Notes under the pieces: generated by a model
What the model was told of the DNA's origin: nothing
What the model saw: only the letters and a program-made list of their open reading frames with translations
The model's database searches: none
Position numbers and translations under genes: made by a program
Source of the DNA: Corynespora cassiicola
Taxonomy: Eukaryota; Ascomycota; Dothideomycetes; Pleosporales; Corynesporascaceae
DNA length: 64,000 nucleotides
NCBI GenBank assembly: GCA_022059125.1
Contig: JAEUWY010000015.1
Coordinates: 1,674,001 to 1,738,000 of the forward strand
Direction of reading: 5' to 3'
Shown here: positions 1 through 11,184 of the stretch, in pieces
Layout: each line of letters opens with the position of its first letter
How positions within the stretch are numbered: the stretch's first letter is position 1

Positions 1-2303
1 CGGGTCCCGGAACGCTGAGTCCAGGCGGGAGTGCGGGCACGTTTGCGGTCAAGTCGCCCATTTTCCGCATCGTCTGGTGCGCAAAAGAGGACCCTGATGA
101 CACGGGCATCTTGATTGCGGGCGGGGCTCCTTCAAACCTGGAGACCAAGTCCCTGACCTTTTTCGAGCTGGGGCGCACGCCCATCTACAATACCTCGTCA
201 TGGCAGCTTCTATCAGACCACTTTGAGAACCCCAACCGCCAGCGGATACTACCATGCCCTCCAGGTACTGAGGTTATCGACTTGTGTCTGATTCCACGGA
301 GTAGCCCACACTTTGCTGGTGCTCAAGACCCCATCGCGGTCATTGCCCTGTTGGCGTCGGGCGAGCTTGTCACACTTTCATTCCCTAGCGGAATGCCCAT
401 TAGTCCCACTAACCAACTCCATCTATCGCTAACTCTAGTACACCCATTCATTGGCCACGCGAATCTGGCTCCGGTAGAACGGACCAAGTGGCTGGGACTG
501 ACCGAGAAGCGTCAACATGGGCCCTTGTTCCTTACTGGTGGCGCCGAAGCAAACTATCCTCTCAAGCGATTTGAACATCGCAACATCGTCCAAACCTCCC
601 ACGCAGATGGAACCATCAGGCTCTGGGATGCTGGACATGCCGATGAAATTGAGAACGATGCGCTACTTCAACTGGACGTTGCTCGGGCTGTTGGACGTCA
701 AGATGCTGTCGAGGTTTCCAAGATGTCCTTTGCGGGTGCTGCCGGTGAACTGTCGGCTGGGTTGAAGTCTGGAGAAGTTGTAGTGTTCCGATGGGGCTAC
801 AACAAACATCCTGGAGAGGACGTCCCAACCGCGGACAACGCGCCTCACGGCTTGACAGACATTTCAGAACGATGCGAACCGGCTTTGAAAGAGGGCATGG
901 TGCCACTCACGCTGCTTGCTGGAGACAACGGCCCCGTGACTGCGCTGAAGCACTCTGATGTCGGCTTCGTCGCCGCCGGCTACGAAGGCGGAGGCCTCGC
1001 CGTCATCGATCTCCGCGGCCCAGCCGTAATCTACAGTGCCAACGTTTCTGACTTTATCAAACCGGACAAGCGCGGTAGCTTCCGCCGCAGCTCTGAAAAG
1101 TCAACCGCAAAACCCGAATGGCCCACAACTCTGGAGTTCAGCGTTATGACCCTCGAGGGCGACGACTACTCGAGTATCCTGCTACATGTTGGCACGAACC
1201 TCGGTCATCTCGCTACATTCAAGCTCCTCCCCGAGGCGGGCGGCCGCTATGCCGTGCAGTTCGCTGGCGCAAACAAGCTCGATGATCGCGTCATTTCCAT
1301 ATGTCCGTTTCACGCCGAGTCTGGACGCCAGGCATATGCAACACAGGCCGCCGTCTCGGGCCTACGCAACGGTTCCAAGGTCAATGGCGTCGTCCTCGCC
1401 GTCACATCGTCGGGCGCGCACATCTTCAAGCCTGCGACGCACAAGGGCGCTCACAAGACTTGGGACGAGTTCCTGTGCGATGCCGCGGCCGTTGTGCGGT
1501 ACGAAGACCTGGGATACGCGCTTCTGGGTCTTTATGGTGATGGTTATGCCCGTGCATTTTCCATCCCGGCGCTCAAGGAAGTGGGGGCTGTCAAGGTGGG
1601 AGATGTGCTGGATGTGAGGAGGTTTGGGGAGACGGTTATCACGGGGACCGGTGATGTATTTGGGTGGAAGGGGCCTGCGGAGATGGGGCTGATCAATGTT
1701 TTTGGGGCGGGAATCAAGTGGTGAGTTTGAGGTTTTCCCTTTGGACGCGGAGGGAAGGAGGGAGGTATCATGATCTTTGCTAACGATCCGAACAGCGACC
1801 AAACGAAAGATACGCTCATCAACCCCGAATTGCTCATCCCGGCACGTCCGACTATCTCGAATATGCAGTGGATCTCCGGCACCCAATTCGTCACGCCCCA
1901 GGATCTGGATTTGCTGAGTACGTCCCTCCCTCCCCTGCCTTCCACCAAGCAAACCACGCTAACACACCACACAGTCGGCGGCCCCGACCGCCCCCCCTCC
2001 AAGCGCATGCTCGCCCAAGCACGCGCAGACGAGGACCAGCGCCGCCGCGAGGAGCGCGCCGTAGCCTCCAACCCTTACTCTCCGGGCGGAAGTGGGAGCG
2101 CAGCGGGTCAGAACGAGGAAGGTTGGGGCGCGTGGGCGTCGCGCCAGCTCAATGAGCGCACCGAGAAGCTCAACCTCGTGGGCGATAGCATGGATAATTT
2201 GAGCAAGAATAGTGCCGGATGGGCGGATGATGTGAATAAGTTTGTGGGAAAGCAAAAGAGGGGGTTCGTTATGGGGGCGATGAAGAGTAAGTTTGGGTTT
2301 TAA
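1..2303 (+). CDS. Sro7/Lgl (tomosyn-like) exocytosis protein, 3' part
   Basis: The 5' end lies outside the window; the frame is open from base 3. Exons are <1-1720, 1796-1917 and 1975-2303, giving 722 visible residues. The introns are 75 and 57 bases, with donors GTGAGT and GTACGT and branch-like GCTAAC/GCTAACA. The protein has WD40-type beta-propeller sequence, including IRLWDAGH in the first third, and ends in a helical tail (WASRQLNERTEKL to GKQKR) resembling the VAMP-like end of tomosyn. This family binds t-SNAREs and Sec4-type Rab GTPases and promotes docking of secretory vesicles at the plasma membrane. A serine (GDSM) seems to sit where R-SNAREs carry the central arginine, so the tail may be regulatory rather than a fusogenic SNARE; that alignment is by eye. 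Family call good, exact subfamily inferred. Confidence 0.85.
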
Positions 2304-3644
2304 ATGGAGAGTGCTGTGAAAAAAGGGGAAAGGGGGGAAAGGGAAGGGAATGATATCACGGCCTCTGATTCAGAGGCTTTTTAGCGAATGGAGTAATTCG
2401 AAAAAGGGTAGATGGGGTGTGATGTGATGTGTGCGTGTTTGGAAGGGGAGGTGGTGATGCTGGTGAGGCTGAGGGCTGCTTGTGGGGGCTGGAGGGACTG
2501 CTCTGCGGCGCTAGAGATTGCAGTGAAAGGCTGCCTGGTAGTAGTAGTGTTCAGCCGCAAGGTGGGGAACTGCTCTGCGGCGCTAGAGATTGCAGTGAAC
2601 GGGTGTCTTGTGAGCCGCAAGATGGGGAACTGCTTGTGGGCGCTAGAGATTGCAGTACACTTGCCATCTTATTAGTTACCATATAAAGATTGGTCTTGGC
2701 TCTGACCGCAGGGTACCGGTGAGATGAATCAAGCCCAGTGCTTAGCTTGGGCCGCAAGGCTGGGTCAGAAGAATTGCTCTGCGGCGCTAGAGATTGCAGT
2801 GACCCTGTCTCCCTTTTACAGGCCGATAATCCTCTCGGTAGCGCTAGAGACTGCACAAGGGTTAACGTAGGTAGCTTTTTTTTTTTTTTTGCTGGCGCTA
2901 CAAATGCACAGCACAGCCTCGAGCCAATCATTCAGGCGCAGGATCTCAAACACTAAACACCAAGCATCGGCGGCAAACGTAACAATGATCAGACATATTG
3001 ATGGTGGGTTAGAAGTCACTCTTTTTCCTTGAATGCTGACAGGCATGCTTTGTGAGCAACGAGTGGCCAGCTAATGGCTTGAAATATCGTGATGCATCAC
3101 AACGTAGACGCCAGTCCTCTAAACATTGCTAAATGTCCGAATTTATTTAGCTGCACATTGTCATAGCTTGCTTTAGAAAAACCCTGATGACTGGTGATTT
3201 ACGGTGGTAAATTTCATTGGAAGGTGGCGGTTGCGAGAGAAACCACACTTGGGGCGCTACCAAGTTTGAAGAAGTGAGGTCCTACCGTCCATAGGCATGC
3301 TGACATTTTAGCAAACCTAACCCTCTAATACTACCCTGTCTGAGTCCTAGATATTCACGGCTATCTTCTACGTTTATTCGCGGCTCTTGATACCACTGGG
3401 AATGAGTGGCCATCAGGAGGACAACCCACACGGCAATATAAAAGCGCATCCGTCCTTCAAGAAAGAACGCTAGGGGATCTAGATCCACTCCAAAAGTATT
3501 TTTTCTAAAAATCATTTCTTCTTGATCTAAGGCCGTGCCTGTATCATCTATCAGTGCTGCGCGCCGTTACAATTTTCTAAAAAAAAAAGCTTGAGAAGTC
3601 TGCCGAAAAGGCGCCTACCGACATAATATCCGGCAATCGACAAT
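2304..3644. other. intergenic spacer with repeat-core copies
   Basis: No convincing gene. Bases 2495-2910 carry copies of the core that is tandemly arrayed at 11-12.7 kb (separate entry). A run of T lies at 2876-2890 and a TATAAAA-like site at about 3436, roughly 200 bases upstream of the small secreted ORF. Short ORFs in the repeat stretch only translate the repeat core and look non-coding. Confidence 0.6.
2495..2910 (+). repeat. cluster of GCTAGAGATTGCAGTGAA-core repeats
   Basis: Near-identical 21-base cores lie at 2507-2527, 2579-2599, 2639-2659 and 2783-2803. Degenerate versions lie at about 2841-2856 and 2894-2910. The first three are 72 and 60 bases apart, and the second to fourth are preceded by a second shared block, GCCGCAAGGTGGGGAACTGC or a variant of it, so the repeating unit is larger than the core. 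The last copy directly follows a poly-T run. The same core occurs alone at 8069-8089 and in the array at 11185-12679. No coding sense is evident. Confidence 0.75.
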
Positions 3645-3857
3645 ATGCACGCTAGTCTGTTCATTTTGATTGCGACTATCACAACCTCCGTTGTTTCTGT
3701 CCCCATTCCAATTGATATCGAGCCTTCTGTCGACAGCCTGGAGCCTTTGATGGTTCGAGAAGCGAATAGAGCAGTCATCTCTCCTGTATTCGATACTATC
3801 AAGCGCGAGATACTCGAAAGATTGGATGCCATTATCCAGCACACTCCTGACACCTAG
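3645..3857 (+). CDS. small secreted protein candidate (70 aa)
   Basis: A single-exon ORF of 70 codons starts at an ATG in context GACAATATGC. The N-terminus MHASLFILIATITTSVVS is a good signal-peptide core followed by VPIPIDIEPS, so secretion with cleavage near residue 18-20 is likely. The mature part is acidic to amphipathic (REANRAVISPVFDTIKREIL) and has no cysteine, unlike most apoplastic fungal effectors. A TATAAAA-like box lies about 200 bases upstream. No family is recognised. It could be a real small secreted protein or a chance ORF with a hydrophobic start; transcription is not shown by the sequence. Confidence 0.4.
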   Translation: MHASLFILIATITTSVVSVPIPIDIEPSVDSLEPLMVREANRAVISPVFDTIKREILERLDAIIQHTPDT

Positions 3858-4264
3858 CTTTCACGGCAAAAGCCGTGAGCTCGGAACCGCTACAGTAGGG
3901 CCCAGGAGGTCTCAACTCCAGCGAATGAGGAGCATAGGCTCACGGACAGTGTCGTTTTTTCCGACGTGGATGGAGGGCATTCGTAACGAATTTGAGATCG
4001 TGAGGGTTTCGTTTTAGTCTGTGATTTTCTACTTAGGACTATCTTGTGGAGCACATCAGGGGAGGGAGTGTCGATATCGAGGTCGAAGAATGTTGTTGCA
4101 GGGAAAAATCCTAGGTACCAGTTGATCATTGTTAGTCGGAAACCAAGTTGTATATGGATTTCCTTGTGCTTTTGGGAATCCATAATAGAACATGGCCCTA
4201 TGGGTATCAAATCTCAAGTAATACTGCAATATACACAATCTATTTTCGAAAGACCGCCGCTGCC
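3858..4264. other. intergenic, nothing seen
   Basis: About 400 bases between the small secreted ORF and the 3' end of the DUF3176 gene. No feature is supported. Confidence 0.5.
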
Positions 4265-6751
4265 CTAAATCCAGCCTGGCGGCGGCTTGGGCCCCAACGC
4301 AATTGGCGATAAAGGATAGCCAGAAACCCGCCAGCTTTTGGTGGGAAGCATTCTGACATTCAACTCTTTCGTCTTGACCCGTGGAGCAACTCCCTCTTGT
4401 GCTGTGATGATCTTCTGTCGCATGTCATCGGGCAGACCATGGACAAGCGTCGCAATAGCCGAGTTTTTCCAAACCCCTACCCGGTCATTTTCCATCGAAG
4501 TGCGTGCCATGGTCCCCACAAGAAGAACTAATGTCAATACAAGAAGGGTGAGGGGTAAGGAGAGCCACTCCCAACGGACCTCGATGTATGTCTCCACGCT
4601 GAACGCATTGCCTAGTGCCATCTCGTTGCTCGATTGTCGCATAATATTAGTCATTACTGTCGCGAGCCTCTCCATATGGCGGGTGATATTTTCCGATGCT
4701 GACCATGGATTCTTGGTGTATTTTCGTAGATATGGATATTCTCTCCAGGTCTGATACTTTAGAAGGGTCTCTGAGGAGTTGTTGGCGAGCGTCGCAAAGG
4801 ATGGCAGATAATCATCAAAGATGAAAATGATGCTAAGAGCCGTTTCGTTGGAAGCCCCATAACTAGAGACATTGCCATAGCCGTCGGTCGCGTGTGGATC
4901 GACCGTTATGTCCTGGTACTGCACTTTTCCAGTATCTTTGGGGTCTCCCGAATCAGGCGCAGTAAATGTAAACTGATATGGCCCCCTTGTAGTATTTATG
5001 AAGCGACTCGTGATAGTTTCTGTATATGCCGGGGCTTGATATGACGAATCGATCGTTTTGACGCACCATGAGACTACGCACTCCAACGCTCGTGGCTTAT
5101 CGTGTCGGAATATGCTCTCTATAATCTTCTCCTTATCTGAGTCACCTGCAGTTGAGACGACCACAAAGTCAGTGATTGGGTTTCGTACATGTCCAAAGTT
5201 GATAGAGCCGTCAAACAAACGGCGCCTATTAATGTTTGTAATAAGCGGCAGCGCACGCGTGGTTAGGATCTCTCCCGAAGACCTATTAGTTGCGGGATCA
5301 ACCTGGTAACCTAGCATCAGCATCCGGCTTGGGCTGGTTGCATTGAAAAACCACCCGCACATGGTTCCATTCTCATAAGGGGTATAAGAGGTTGCGTTCT
5401 GTATCCAATCGAGTTTGGCAGGGAAACAGCCGAAATCCAGCATATCAGCTATGTCCGCACACTCGCTACAGACACCAAGCGTCTCATAAGACTCCCAAGT
5501 ACAATTGCTTGTCTGGCAGGACAGCGGTACCTCTGCTCGAGTTCCATTCCCAACTTGGACTTGAGGAACTCCAAAATCGTTGAAAAATCTGTCGACTGCC
5601 GCAGTCAAATCGCGATTAGGGTATATGATCTCCGTCTTTAATGCATTTGCCGTGAATCCAAGGGTGACTCCGGGTTCGTAGCGTATGACCTTTGGAATTG
5701 TGCTATTTTGCATTTGAAGCACCGTTCGTGGGGAAAAACGGACCACTTGCTGGAAAAACGGGTCGAGCGCCATCATAAAGATGGTAATGGCTGCGGCAAG
5801 TGCAGCAAGTTTCGTACTCCGTATGCGAATGAGGAGTAAGAAAGACCCCCAGGGACCTCGAGACGCACTGTCGAACAATTCAAAATGCCACATTTTCTTC
5901 GAGCTTCCCTGGAACCAGCTCCATTTGAGTTGGCCGAGCGCTTCTGAGACTGGGAGCAGGAGAGCAGCAGAAGCAGCTCTTGAGAGAACAGCAATGTAGG
6001 CATTCAGCGTAATGCTCAGGGGCCATTGTTTCGGTACCGGTTTGCCCCCATAAAGAAACAATACCACGATTATCGTGCCCATGCACAAGGCACCCAGCAG
6101 CCAACTTATGATTTCAAGCATCCAACACTTCAAAACGCTGTATTTTTGAAATTTATCATCTATGCCTCGGGCAACATTGTGCGAGAGCCTCTTTCCGGTC
6201 AAATCCCCTTTCTCGGTCTTTGAGATCTCCTCGCTTCCGGGGGATGGTATGGTACTTGAAACAGTATTAAACGGGGCCTTCAAGGCTCCCAGTCCTTGCT
6301 TGCTTTTCCCCGTGTGTTCAACATGGTCTTTTGGCGGGTTCGGAACCGACGGCGCACTTTTATAGCTTTCTGATTCAAAATCCATACCCGCTGGTGTTAT
6401 TTTTGGTGAAAGGGGGAAATTGTCTGGTCGGCGAGATCGCAAGCGCGGTCTTTCTGCGACGGATCGAATATTGAATCTAAGGGCAGGGCGAGGAGGTTGA
6501 GGGCGGAGCCAACGGCGGGACGTTCTAAGGTTGAGGAATGGTGGTGCAATGCTCCTCGAAGGAACAGCCGATGATGAATCTGCATGATGGGAGGGAGACG
6601 GGGATGAGGTCGTCACAATGCCATTTATGGACTGCTCTCCTGAACTGTATCCGCCTGTCTGAGAGATGTGCTCACGCTCGGGGATAGTGTCAAGATAAAT
6701 CCGAATATCTGGACTATGAGGGCCGGGCGTGGAAAAACTGGCCCTGGACAT
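4265..6751 (-). CDS. DUF3176 multi-pass membrane protein
   Basis: A single exon of 828 codons if translation starts at the ATG at 6751 (MSRASFSTPG). An upstream in-frame ATG at 6916 would add 55 hydrophobic residues that look like translated 5' UTR. The first roughly 230 residues are polar, Ser/Pro-rich and probably cytosolic. The DUF3176 core follows, with hydrophobic segments near WLLGALCMGTIIVVLFLYGG, AYIAVLSRAASAALLLPVSE and KLAALAAAITIFMMALDPFF. A long extracytoplasmic part holds several N-x-S/T sites and cysteines, then a last membrane helix (LSLPLTLLVLTLVLLVGT) sits near the C-terminus. The family is widespread and expanded in filamentous ascomycetes; its function is unknown. It is divergently arranged with the HET gene. 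Confidence 0.8.
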   Translation of the reverse strand: MSRASFSTPGPHSPDIRIYLDTIPEREHISQTGGYSSGEQSINGIVTTSSPSPSHHADSSSAVPSRSIAPPFLNLRTSRRWLRPQPPRPALRFNIRSVAERPRLRSRRPDNFPLSPKITPAGMDFESESYKSAPSVPNPPKDHVEHTGKSKQGLGALKAPFNTVSSTIPSPGSEEISKTEKGDLTGKRLSHNVARGIDDKFQKYSVLKCWMLEIISWLLGALCMGTIIVVLFLYGGKPVPKQWPLSITLNAYIAVLSRAASAALLLPVSEALGQLKWSWFQGSSKKMWHFELFDSASRGPWGSFLLLIRIRSTKLAALAAAITIFMMALDPFFQQVVRFSPRTVLQMQNSTIPKVIRYEPGVTLGFTANALKTEIIYPNRDLTAAVDRFFNDFGVPQVQVGNGTRAEVPLSCQTSNCTWESYETLGVCSECADIADMLDFGCFPAKLDWIQNATSYTPYENGTMCGWFFNATSPSRMLMLGYQVDPATNRSSGEILTTRALPLITNINRRRLFDGSINFGHVRNPITDFVVVSTAGDSDKEKIIESIFRHDKPRALECVVSWCVKTIDSSYQAPAYTETITSRFINTTRGPYQFTFTAPDSGDPKDTGKVQYQDITVDPHATDGYGNVSSYGASNETALSIIFIFDDYLPSFATLANNSSETLLKYQTWREYPYLRKYTKNPWSASENITRHMERLATVMTNIMRQSSNEMALGNAFSVETYIEVRWEWLSLPLTLLVLTLVLLVGTMARTSMENDRVGVWKNSAIATLVHGLPDDMRQKIITAQEGVAPRVKTKELNVRMLPTKSWRVSGYPLSPIALGPKPPPGWI

Positions 6752-8624
6752 GTTGCTAGAAAGGCAAGAAAACGTAATCAGATTATTGATGGAAGGATCA
6801 AGCAGAATTTCGACGAAGTATTGAAAGCAGAGTAAAAAGGGAACGTTCCGAGAACCAAAAATGAAAAGGTGAAATTCGAGGAATATGAGATTCGATAAGG
6901 TTAGATTGATGCCCATCGAATTAAAGCATAAAACGTGCCCGTTACCGAGCTAATAACCAGTGGCCCCTGCAGAGTGCGGTTGCCGCCTCCACCTGTACTT
7001 GGTACACCATCTATTAATTTACGCCTCAGTCGCACATGATAATCGTACTGGCCTATTATTTGAGGTCAACATCGGGCGGCAGAACGGTGCATCTTGTGTT
7101 GGGCTGAGTCCGCCAGAGGCCACCAAGTCCACCGCGACTCTGTACAAGCGCTTGGATAGCCTTGTTGAGACGTTGTGTAAGCGCCTGGGTAGTCTTTGTT
7201 GTTTAAGGTGATGACAGGCGCCAGTGGCTGAAACCAACACTGGGAAAGAGGGTTGAGCAATAGGTGGTGGTGGTCTAACGCGTGACGGGAAATCGACGTG
7301 CATCGGGTGTTTTCTCCAGTCTCGCTTGACTGGTTGATTTCGCGCGCGCTCCGGCAAGGCGGCACTTTGGCAGAGCGGTCCACAAGCAAAAGATTCCGGT
7401 CGACTGTAACACGATTATACTATATATTAGGCCATTGAAGATGGTACATACACTAGACAACAAGCAGTCATAGCAACACCTGGACAAAAATAGAAGGCTT
7501 GATTGATGTCAAATTGCTCGCAGACTTGTGCAGTGCTAATCTAGTTCCCAAGGCCGGTAACTATACTTGAATAAAGCCAGTAAGAAAGGGGCAGAATTGT
7601 CTGCAAAAAGGGAACCAGGCTAAGTCGTGGACATAAAAAAAAACATACGACAGCGGGGATTCGCTGGTGGTCACCCACCCAACTACTAGTCCGCCGGTGC
7701 GCTTCTTAAGTAAGGCTGAGCGGACGGGAAGCCCTGTTCTAAGCGCCCAATGGTCGTATGTGTTAGTTTGAATGCTTTTATGATATATAATGTGCTCCAA
7801 AATATGGCAGGAAGATGTTTGCCGTCAGAGTGTGTTCGTTTCGCAAGCGATTCAATGTGCTGCTGGGTCTTCTACAAAGAAAATCGAGCAGGAAAACGTA
7901 GGCAATCTATTTTCGAAGTTACAGAACGTCACTCCTGATGAGTCTCCTATATACGACTTCGCTTAATGTCCTGAGATGAATATAGAGTACGAGTACTTAC
8001 GGGAAGGAGTCGAGTTTCGGTGTGTATACGCAGAGTACCACAGAATGCAGCACTAGAAAGCCCGCGCACACGCTAGAGATTGCAGTGAAGCTCACCGCAA
8101 TGGCATTGTCATTATTGAACCACATCCCGATTGTCAGGATCAAAAAGATTTAATGTGAATGAATGGACATTTATTGAGTGCATGAAGCCAATTTGAACGT
8201 CGATACAACATTCTGACAATTGTGGGTAGACTTGGTAAGATAGGAAATTGGCGGTGAGCTGAGCTGAGACGGAACCTTGGCGAGTTCACGCTAGTTAATA
8301 AGGTGCAAGCCCGCACCCGTCGGGTGATTGGATCGCTCGACATTCGTATATCGTGGCCTATGGGCTTTCATTTCGTGATATCTCCTTGATAGTACCATAC
8401 ATCTTAGTAGGGTTAGTTATAAGCTTAAAAAGTGGAAGCCTCTGTAGGAGTTGTGGAAGGGCCGCGGCATCCCAGCTAGGATTAGCCTACTGACTAGCTC
8501 TAGTGTGGAGAGATGAGACTGCGAGACTTCTCTCTTTCTGCCCCCATGAGATCGAATCAGGCTATGTGACTGCTTTCGTGGTCAAATCATCGATGATATT
8601 AATTCCTTTCAGTATTCTCCAGAG
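6752..8624. other. divergent intergenic region DUF3176 / HET
   Basis: About 1.9 kb without a supportable gene. It holds one isolated copy of the repeat core at 8069-8089 and would include both promoters. Small ORFs here lack domains, signal peptides or splice context. Confidence 0.5.
8069..8089 (+). repeat. solitary repeat-core copy
   Basis: Bases 8071-8088 read CGCTAGAGATTGCAGTGA, matching the core of the 2.5 kb cluster and the 11-12.7 kb array. It shows that the core is dispersed, not only tandem. Confidence 0.7.
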
Positions 8625-10760
8625 ATGGACATGTTCCCAAAAGCACAGGAGTGGATGATCATCCCCGAACCCCACTTTCGCAGAACCACTCCACGCGGGT
8701 CTCCAGAAGAGGATGACCCCAACATCTGCGAACAATGTATTCGCATTGATTTCGAAGCGATATTTCAGATACCAATTGTCCCCGGATCTACCGAGGGGTT
8801 GCCTGTGTGTTCCTTCTCTGGACTCTCACGCCGTGTGCTTTCTTCGAGATGCCCAGTATGCAGGACTTTTGCTACTGCCGTGTATTCGCAGTTAGATCCC
8901 AACGCAAGGGCTCTTCTCCAGAGTGTGATGCGCTACTTCGATGGCAACATGTTCGCCTTCAATACCCGCGCTAGGCTTGGTGCTGTCGCCGAAGCAGACC
9001 ACTTGCTGTCGCAACACAGGGTCATGCGCGTAGGACTTCTGATACCCCCTCCGTTCAGCAGGACGACGTTGAGCCTCGACAGCTTTTTCCCTTCTTACGG
9101 TAAAGGAAGACCATATGGCTATGTGCGTAGCCTTATTTTACCGGAAGAAGCCAAAATGATAGACTACCCCACGTCCCGAAGTATGCTTGCAGTATGCGAA
9201 GGCAATCATGAATCTTGCGGGTTAAATCAAGACATTCCTTTTCCCGAGAACTCACGTGTCATCGATTGCCGAAATCGACAAGTCGTCGTCATGTCTCGAG
9301 ATATCAAGTACTTCACACTCAGTTATGTGTGGGGAAATAAGACTAACAGAGGCCATATGGACGTTTACGATAACATTCCAAGAGAGACATCACTGCTTGA
9401 AGTGCTGCCTCGGACCATAGAAGATGCAATGAAGGCTACATTGGCCTTGGGCTACGAATACCTCTGGATCGACTATTTTTGTATAGACCAGTCGAATCCA
9501 TCGGATATGATGCATCAAATTCGGCAAATGGCAGGCATTTACCATCACTCCTCGGCCACAATTTGCGCGCTCGGAGAAAACCCGGGCGTGGGCCTTCCCG
9601 GTGTCTCTCTGCCGAGGCCAACGTCGGATTCATTCCGTACCCAGAGAACATCCTTCGTCCATGTTGGCCAATCGAGTTCAATCCAGGACACCATCCAGAG
9701 ATCGAAATGGAATACTCGGGGCTGGACATTTCAAGAAGCCATTCTCTCGCGGAGGTGTCTCTTTTTCACAGACGAGCAAATTTGGATGGTGTGCCAGAGC
9801 GGCAATTCGGCCGAGACGGACTTGCGCACATGGAATCATAGGCATTATGTCCCGACCAGAAATATCCACCAAGCAATCACGGCCAGCAAAGCGGAAAACT
9901 TCTTCCAGTACGTCAACCAATACCAAAAACGAGACTTGACGCACGACGGGGATGCCCTGGACGCATTCAAAGGACTTCTCTCGTTGCTTCCCACGCCATC
10001 CTACTATGGCATATTACTCCCGCCACTATTCAGATACATAAAAGAAGAGAAGATAGGCTATAGATTTGTCTGTGGACTCTTGTGGACTGTTTTACCCGGC
10101 CAAAAACTCTCCGAGCGGCGCAAAGAGCTCCCATCTTGGTCATGGCTCGGTAGGAAAAAGACTCAATTCGGTAGTCTTCTTACCAATTACTATGATCTGA
10201 GCGATACAAAAGCCCAGGGTACCCTGTCACTTGGTTACACATTCTCACCGTTTTATGCCGAGGTACGAGTCGAGACACCAACTGGCGAGCGCATTGAGAT
10301 CGCAGATGTGTTTCGCAACTATACCCGCACAAATGTCATTCCAGAGCGCTATCGAGCCCTAGAATTTAGGACCTTTTTCATGGAGTATCAGGTAGTCGGC
10401 ACCCATGCAAATGGCTTGCCGGAATATCCTGTTCGAATGAAAAGCATCGAGTCTTCTCCATGTCCTTTCAAGGTTCAAGATAAGGAGTCTACCATGTATC
10501 CTAATGGTAACATTATCTTTTCAGGGAATTTGTTCGCAGATGCATACAAATTTGGTGTTGAGTCCAAGGAACAGCGATTTGCAATGCTCCTGCTTAAGCA
10601 ATACGACGCTGGCGGTTCTTATTGGCTAGCATTACGGCTTGCCTACAAAGCTGATGGACGATCTTATTTCCATCGGGAAGGGTTGATATCTGTCGATAAA
10701 CCTTTGGTTTGGGATAAAGGTTGGGAAAAGGTGTTGAGAGAGAGTATATGGTTAATATGA
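8625..10760 (+). CDS. HET-domain (heterokaryon incompatibility) protein
   Basis: A single exon of 711 codons. The N-terminus has a small Cys-containing region (CEQCIRIDF, then CPVCRTF) common before HET domains. The HET domain starts near residue 228 with YFTLSYVWGN, continues through LPRTIEDAMKATLALGYEYL and WIDYFCIDQ, and ends near WNTRGWTFQEAILSRRCLFF (about residue 385). HET domains act in allorecognition and regulated cell death after hyphal fusion and are structurally related to TIR domains. The C-terminal 300 residues resemble the variable tail of many HET proteins (SYVWG/WIDYFCID type); no NACHT or WD40 part is visible. The partner is unknown. Such genes are numerous and fast-evolving in this group, so a specific incompatibility role cannot be assigned. 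Confidence 0.9.
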   Translation: MDMFPKAQEWMIIPEPHFRRTTPRGSPEEDDPNICEQCIRIDFEAIFQIPIVPGSTEGLPVCSFSGLSRRVLSSRCPVCRTFATAVYSQLDPNARALLQSVMRYFDGNMFAFNTRARLGAVAEADHLLSQHRVMRVGLLIPPPFSRTTLSLDSFFPSYGKGRPYGYVRSLILPEEAKMIDYPTSRSMLAVCEGNHESCGLNQDIPFPENSRVIDCRNRQVVVMSRDIKYFTLSYVWGNKTNRGHMDVYDNIPRETSLLEVLPRTIEDAMKATLALGYEYLWIDYFCIDQSNPSDMMHQIRQMAGIYHHSSATICALGENPGVGLPGVSLPRPTSDSFRTQRTSFVHVGQSSSIQDTIQRSKWNTRGWTFQEAILSRRCLFFTDEQIWMVCQSGNSAETDLRTWNHRHYVPTRNIHQAITASKAENFFQYVNQYQKRDLTHDGDALDAFKGLLSLLPTPSYYGILLPPLFRYIKEEKIGYRFVCGLLWTVLPGQKLSERRKELPSWSWLGRKKTQFGSLLTNYYDLSDTKAQGTLSLGYTFSPFYAEVRVETPTGERIEIADVFRNYTRTNVIPERYRALEFRTFFMEYQVVGTHANGLPEYPVRMKSIESSPCPFKVQDKESTMYPNGNIIFSGNLFADAYKFGVESKEQRFAMLLLKQYDAGGSYWLALRLAYKADGRSYFHREGLISVDKPLVWDKGWEKVLRESIWLI

Positions 10761-11184
10761 CTTTGTATGCAGGCAGATTTCGTAAAAGCACTGGTGAATT
10801 GTGACACACCTCTGCATAAACTAAAGAATGCAGCAAGTTTTACGACAAAAAATAGAAATTTATAATAAAATTATCGAAGATTTTAGATAGTTAGAAACTT
10901 AAATATTTGCAGTGGTTCTAGATGCAAACTAGCCATCGAAGACGCCTTACTAAAGTATATTAGCCTCATATTCAGTTTGCTAGCCTTTGATTCGCAAGGT
11001 GTGTTCAAAAAATCATTTCAGCTCGATTGATGTGTTTTTACTGACTATGGCCCCACTGGGAGACGCAGTGCTTGTTATAGTTAGAGATATTAAACGACCC
11101 TGTTATGTCCAAACTTGCCAAACGATCCCTCCATCAATCTTACCGGTTGTTTTATGTCCTTTTTTTTTTTTTTAATTCTTCGCG
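10761..11184. other. AT-rich 3' flank of HET gene
   Basis: About 420 bases of AT-rich sequence ending in a poly-T run (about 11159-11173) immediately before the first degenerate core of the repeat array. No gene is seen. Confidence 0.45.

Noticed and set aside
2412..2686. Overlapping ORFs with repeated peptide ALEIAV
   Set aside because: They are the translation of the same non-coding repeat core, open in two frames at once.
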